From positions 11,775,282 to 11,839,281 of the forward strand of contig CM045745.1 of assembly GCA_024760905.1 (NCBI GenBank): 64,000 nucleotides of DNA. Reading direction: 5' to 3'. Numbering within the stretch: the first letter of the stretch is position 1; each line of letters starts with the position of its first letter. Made by a program: the position numbers and the translations under genes. Below the pieces are notes generated by a model. The model was not told the DNA's origin. It saw only the letters and a program-made list of their open reading frames with translations, and did no database searches. Below are positions 59,054-64,000 of the stretch, in pieces. This DNA comes from Plotosus lineatus. Lineage: Eukaryota > Chordata > Actinopteri > Siluriformes > Plotosidae.

Positions 59054-59480
59054 AGGATCCCTCACTTTCTGTAGTTAATTGGGACCGAGATCACCCATGA
59101 CCACCAAATTCCATGAAGTAGGATCACCCCCCCACACTAATGTATATGTACATGTATATGTGTATATAATATCAATACATACATATTCAATACTATAAAT
59201 GCTCATAATAACAATTAAACATTTAAAAATAATGATGTAAATAAAGTATAAATACACACACAGACGCGCGCACTCAGATGCGCATTTCACAAAAATGTAA
59301 GTAGTTCTGATAGGAGGTTTTGGGTTGTTTTTTTGTTTTTGTTTGCTAAGGTTTTTTTTTTTTTTTGCATAAGTGGACTTGTGTTTGTGGCATTTTCCTT
59401 AACTTTTTCCCCTATTCTTCCTAATTTCCTTTTAAAAATTTTTTTTTTTTTAATTCGATGAATATTTAAAAAAAACAACA
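59050..59480 (+). mobile_element. pogo-B, copy 8, right end lost
   Basis: The left end 'caaggatccctcactttc' leads into the family interior to 'ttcgatgaatatttaaa'; the right TIR is missing. It lies head-to-head with the pogo-B end at 58976-59011 across a (TA)n spacer. Confidence 0.83.
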
Positions 59481-59743
59481 AGTGCTGGTACCCTGATACT
59501 CGGTGCTCAAGCGGATCAGACTAGTGTTTGATTGGTGACAAATTGAGCGAATCCAGAGGCCAGGGAAGGACATTAAATGCACACATTTGTTATTATTGTG
59601 GCCCCCAATCAAACTTGGAGCTGTAAAAGAGTCTGAACTCAACCTCAGTGAAATGTGACAGTCAGTGCAGCTACTGTAAACATTGAGTCATTGAGGTGTT
59701 TAGAGTCATTGAAATATCAGTACATATTGTGCATTTCGCGCGC

Positions 59744-59781
<38 letters not shown>

Positions 59782-60345
59782 TCTACCCTAAGGCATTTAA
59801 AATTTCTACATTTGTCTCTTTAGCTTTAATGAGAATGTATGAACTATGTTTATCAGACAGTCGAAATACAGTATGTAGTTTCCTGAATGCTCATTCTGTT
59901 TATTCATGCGTTCATTTTCTGTCTGTTTCTGTCTTCAATCTGATTTCATAATGACATAGCACAGCCAATGTGGGTTGCTCTAGATTACAGAATTCTTAAA
60001 ATGTCCAAGTTTAAAAGTTCGTCTGATAAATTACCTGTTTTGCATGAGATCTATTCTCAAATAGAACCTTTTAGTACCAAGTAAAATAACCTGCATTTTT
60101 TTCTGAGTACTGTGTATTTAAAGGGAAATTATAATTAAATACTCACATGTTCTTCCTAGTCGGGTATGTTCATATCAGCAGCCCATGCCTGCACTTCACT
60201 TGAGTAGCCCCATGACAGCAAGTGTCATGTGATGCCTCTACCAGAAATGGTTATGGGTAAATTTGCTGTCAATAATTTGGTGGTGTTTGACTTGACAAGG
60301 TTTTCCAGGCACTTTTGCCAGAGAGGGTCACCGACTGTTTTGAAA
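59481..60345. other. Unclassified sequence with (GT)n
   Basis: A (CG)(TG)n tract lies at about 59738-59779. No element or gene recognised. Confidence 0.4.
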
Positions 60346-60697
60346 CATTCAGTCATTTTCTTAACTGTTTCATCCTGATTAGGGTCGCGGGGAGGCTGGC
60401 GCCCATCCCAGCAAACCCTGGGTGAAGGCAGGGTACACACTGGACAGCTCACCAGGCCATCGCGGGGCAGAAACACGCTGATGATTATGCAGCTTACTTT
60501 TAACAAAAGCCAGCAATGGTTCTTTAACATGCTGCTTACCACAGACAGTGAGAGACATGTCCGTTTCTTCATGACCCAGTTAGCTGCACTTGGGCGCAAG
60601 CCAATGACACAGCAGTAATAACCCTTCGATAGTGGGGCTTGAACTTCCGACCTTGGGATCAGTAATCCAGCACCCTACCCCTGGGCCAGTACTGCCC
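60346..60697 (-). mobile_element. S2 SINE
   Basis: The complement runs from the L2-type tail ('cattttcttaactgtttc') to the tRNA-like head ('ctgggccagtactgccc'). The flanks 'gaaacattcag' and 'gaaaatattcag' may be an eroded duplication. Confidence 0.85.
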
Positions 60698-60779
60698 TTA
60701 GAAAATATTCAGCTGTGGGTAATTTACGAATAGGACAGGTGCAGCCTGGTGGCTGTAATCAGCAATGCATATAAATATA

Positions 60780-61533
<754 letters not shown>

Positions 61534-61720
61534 TACACACTTTCATGTGAAGCACCATGACAAGGAAAAATAGACATAGATAGATAGGTACTTTTATTTA
61601 TCTCGTGGGTGATAGACCCAGAACTTGATGGAGGGATCATATATATCCTGTCTGGCCTGGGAACACTTGAAACCCCCCAGGAAGATATAGAGAATATCGC
61701 TGAGGAGAGAAATGCCCAGA

Positions 61721-62815
61721 AATGCATATATCAGAAGGAGCTGCATTGTGCCTTTGTGGATCTGGAGAAAGCATATGACAGGGTGCCGAGAGAAGAACTG
61801 TGGTATTGTATGAGGAAGTCTGGAGTGACAGAGAAGTATGTTAGAGTGGTGCAGGACATGTATGATAGATGTAAGACAGTGGTGAGGTGTGCTGTCGGTG
61901 TGACAGAAGAGTTCAAGGTGGAGGTGGGACTGCATCAAGCGTCAGCTCTCAGCCCCTTCTTGTTTGCTATGGTGATGGACAGGCTAACAGATGAGGTTAG
62001 ACAAGAATCTCCATGGACTATGATGTTTGCAGATGACATTGTGATCTGTAGTGAGAGCAGAGACCAAGTGGAGGAAAATCTAGAGAGGTGGAGGTATGCC
62101 CTGGAAAGGAGGGGATTGAAGGTTAGTCTTAGTAAGACAGAATACATGTGTGTGAACGACAAGGACCCAAGAGGAACTTTGAGGTTACAGGGCCAGAGAT
62201 AAAGAAGGTGGAGGATTTTAAGTACTTAGGCTCAACAATCCAGAGCAATGGAGAGTGTGGAAAAGAGGTGAAGAAGCGCGTGCAGGCAGGTTGGAATGGA
62301 TGGAGAAAAGTGTCCGGTGTGATGTGTGATAGGAGAGTATCGGCAAGAATGAAGGGAAAAGTGTACAAGACGGTGATGAGGCCAGCGATGTTGTATGGTT
62401 TAGAGACAGTGGCCCTGGGGAAAAGACAGGAGTCAGAGTTGGAGGTAGCAGAGATGAAAATGTTGAGGTTCTCTTTGGGAGTAACGAGGATGGATAGGAT
62501 CAGAAATGAGTACATCAGAGGGACAGCACATGTTAGATGTTTTGGAGACAAAGTCAGAGAGGCTAGATTGAGATGGTTTGGACATGTACAGAGGAGGAAT
62601 AGTGAGTATATTGGTCGTAGGATGCTGAGGTTGGAACTACCAGGCAAAAAGCCCAGAGGAAGACCAAAGAGAAGATTTATGGATGCGGTGAAGGCGGACA
62701 TGAAGGTCATTGGAGTAAGAGTAGAAGATGCAGAGGATAGGGAGAGATGGAGGCAGATCATTTGCTGTGGCGACCCCTGAAGGGAACAGCCGAAAGGAAA
62801 AGAAGAAGAAGAAAG
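61721..62815 (+). pseudogene. RTE LINE, longest copy (RT domain to 3' tail)
   Basis: Two overlapping plus-strand frames (to 62202, and 62148-62780) encode a non-LTR reverse transcriptase lacking its N-terminal endonuclease. Frame 1 has AFVDLEKAYDRVPREELWY, QASALSPFLFAMVMDRL and the catalytic FADD at about 62026-62037. A one-base loss near 62190-62200 shifts the frame. Frame 2 has DFKYLGSTIQSNGECGKEV, AMLYGLETVALGKRQESELE, LRWFGHVQRR and ends RWRQIICCGDP. The 3' end 'gctgtggcgacccctgaag' and 'cagccgaaagg' plus (GAA)n is shared with S1 SINEs. Upstream, 61600-61720 resembles another RTE-type C terminus (LETPQEDIENIAEERN). The element would mobilise itself and S1. Confidence 0.9.
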
Positions 62816-62995
62816 AAGAAGAAGATTCCTAATTCCTAGACAATCTATTGCAGACCACCGTACAGACAGTGTATCCAAGTGTGATCAAAAAGTTCTGGCA
62901 CTCCTCCTATAGCGAATGAATACAGAGTCACATGGTCATACCTGTGCAGCAATACCAAGTAGTACCCCTCATGCATCAATATATTTAATGACACT
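62816..62995. other. Unclassified spacer
   Basis: Short spacer between the LINE and the chimeric SINE; nothing recognised. Confidence 0.4.
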
Positions 62996-63013
62996 ATGCT
63001 GGGAATATTGAGG

Positions 63014-63391
63014 TCGTGCAATGGTGGCCTGGTGGTAAAGGGTGCTGGATCACTGATCCTAAGGTTGGGAGTTCAAGTCCCACTCTCCACAAGTTTGTCA
63101 CCTTTCCCCCAGTGCAGCTAACTGGGTTATCTAAGGCCGGCCATGTCTCTAACTGTCTATGGTGAGAGGTTCATGTAAAAAGAACCATTGCTGACATTCG
63201 TAAACAGTAGCTGCATAGCGGTCAGCGTGTTTCTGCCCCTTGCTAAGGGTTGTGTCAGGAAGGGCATCCGACGTAAAAACCTGTGCCAAATCAACCATGC
63301 GAATCATTAATATGACTTCCATGAAGATGGAGGCAGATGATTCACTGTTTCGACCCCTGAAGGGAACAGCCGAAAGGAAAAGAAGAAGAAG
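63014..63391 (+). mobile_element. S1 SINE with LINE-derived 3' end (chimera)
   Basis: 18-bp duplications with one mismatch flank it (62996-63013 and 63392-63409, 'atgctgggaatattgagg'). Positions 63014 to about 63305 are S1 (B-box 'gagttcaagtcccac', 'gtgtcaggaagggcatcc'). From about 63330 the sequence is the RTE LINE terminus itself: 'gatggaggcagatgattc', 'cgacccctgaagggaac' and (GAA)n. Confidence 0.87.
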
Positions 63392-63409
63392 ATGCCGGGA
63401 ATATTGAGG

Positions 63410-63952
63410 CCTGTGTTACACATGCGTTTGTGACGTTGGCATATTATGATTTTACTACGGACCCGGGCATCAACAATCACCTGCTATTTCAAACTTATCA
63501 AGAGCATATCTACAGACTTCTGGAGCACTGGGGGTGCAGACAAATGTGGGCTGATGTCAATTTTCAGCTGAGTTGCATTTTGGACAAAACTGGATTATCT
63601 CACTGGAAATTTCTTTATTTTTCTCACTGAATTAATTTTTGAAGGATAATTCTCAAAAAAAATTAGGAGGAAAATAAATATAAATATGTACGTTAAATAA
63701 ATCAGGTATTAGTGGCTACGCCCTGGTTTTTAATTCATACGACCCACCCTGACGATTATGTTATTTGCTTTTACGTGAAATGCATCACTGTAAATTTTAA
63801 GCACTTTTATTAAGCTTCTGTCTCGTCATTTTAGTGCTAAACACGTTTGATCCTGCTCTGAATATATATTGAGTATATACTGAACTTAGAAGACTATTTC
63901 TTGGTAGATGGTATTCATGGTATCTTTCTAGATTCATTCTGCACTCAATATA
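63410..63952. other. Unclassified AT-rich sequence
   Basis: No recognisable element. Confidence 0.4.
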
Positions 63953-64000
63953 CACGGATCCCTCGCTACTTCGCGCTTCAATTCATGCGGCTTCAGTGTA
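63953..64000 (-). mobile_element. pogo-B, copy cut by window end
   Basis: 'cacggatccctcgctactt' after TA, then 'ttcaattcatgcggcttc', is the reverse-orientation start of pogo-B. The rest lies beyond the window. Confidence 0.83.

Noticed and set aside
62129..62878. 249-codon minus-strand frame
   Set aside because: It is antisense to the RTE LINE reverse transcriptase, whose motifs are on the plus strand.

Overview
This window reads as repeat-rich noncoding DNA from a ray-finned fish, probably a teleost. It is AT-rich, full of (TG)n, (TA)n and (CA)n microsatellites, and packed with short elements typical of fish: tRNA-derived SINEs, RTE-, L2/CR1- and jockey-like LINE pieces, TA-flanked inverted-repeat DNA elements, and hAT elements with 8-bp target duplications. 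I found no convincing host exon, RNA gene, CRISPR array or bacterial-type operon. Almost all open frames of 60-170 codons are either transposon remnants or translations of microsatellites.

Family names used below are my own. pogo-A, -B, -C and -D are TA-flanked DNA elements whose terminal inverted repeats (TIRs) share a 'CAG...CC/TC...TTACG'-like plan. pogo-A carries remnants of a Tigger/pogo transposase, so the group is read as pogo/Tigger-like; for B and C this is inference. S1 and S2 are two SINEs with the same tRNA-like head and body but different 3' tails: S1 ends like the local RTE LINE, S2 ends like an L2-type LINE. S3 is a second tRNA-derived SINE (about 295-320 bp). S4 is a ~349-bp retroposon with a GATT-repeat tail. 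S5 is a SINE with the 'gtttgcatgtt'/'gtccaaagac' core and an L2-like end. S6 is a 'gcctaatagttagagaag' SINE with an internal (GT)n. S7 is a 'gtggctcagtggttaa' SINE.

Layout. 1-10,000: S6 and pogo-A at 1.9-3.0 kb, microsatellites, pogo-B, an S1 with an S3 inside it, pogo-C, a twin-primed LINE piece, and an S3 split by pogo-A. 10-20 kb: S2, a hAT element holding an S3 and a pogo-A, an old LINE reverse-transcriptase fossil, S1 copies, pogo-B, and a pogo-A interrupted by a young RTE LINE. 20-30 kb: S2, S4, S3, a pogo-D/pogo-B cluster, a chimeric SINE, S5 copies, foldback repeats and a small hAT MITE. 30-40 kb: two nested hAT elements, a LINE fossil hit by two S2 SINEs and followed by a younger LINE, S1, and the one pogo-A copy with recognisable transposase sequence. 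40-50 kb: two pogo-B elements carrying retroposons with 18-19 bp target duplications, a 1.27-kb hAT with a giant compound microsatellite, and a Tc1-like MITE. 50-64 kb: a young Rex3/RTE-like LINE end, a LINE 3' end with a 254-codon open frame, pogo-A, S3, a pogo-B palindrome, pogo-C, the longest RTE LINE copy and a chimeric S1/LINE insertion.

How the parts relate: the RTE LINE (61.7, 40.2 and 19.0 kb) is the likely enzyme source for S1, an L2-type LINE for S2 and S5, and an unseen full-length pogo/Tigger transposase for the pogo-A to -D elements. Target-site duplications fix the insertion order at many places. About 40% of the window is sequence I cannot assign; those stretches are listed as unclassified.
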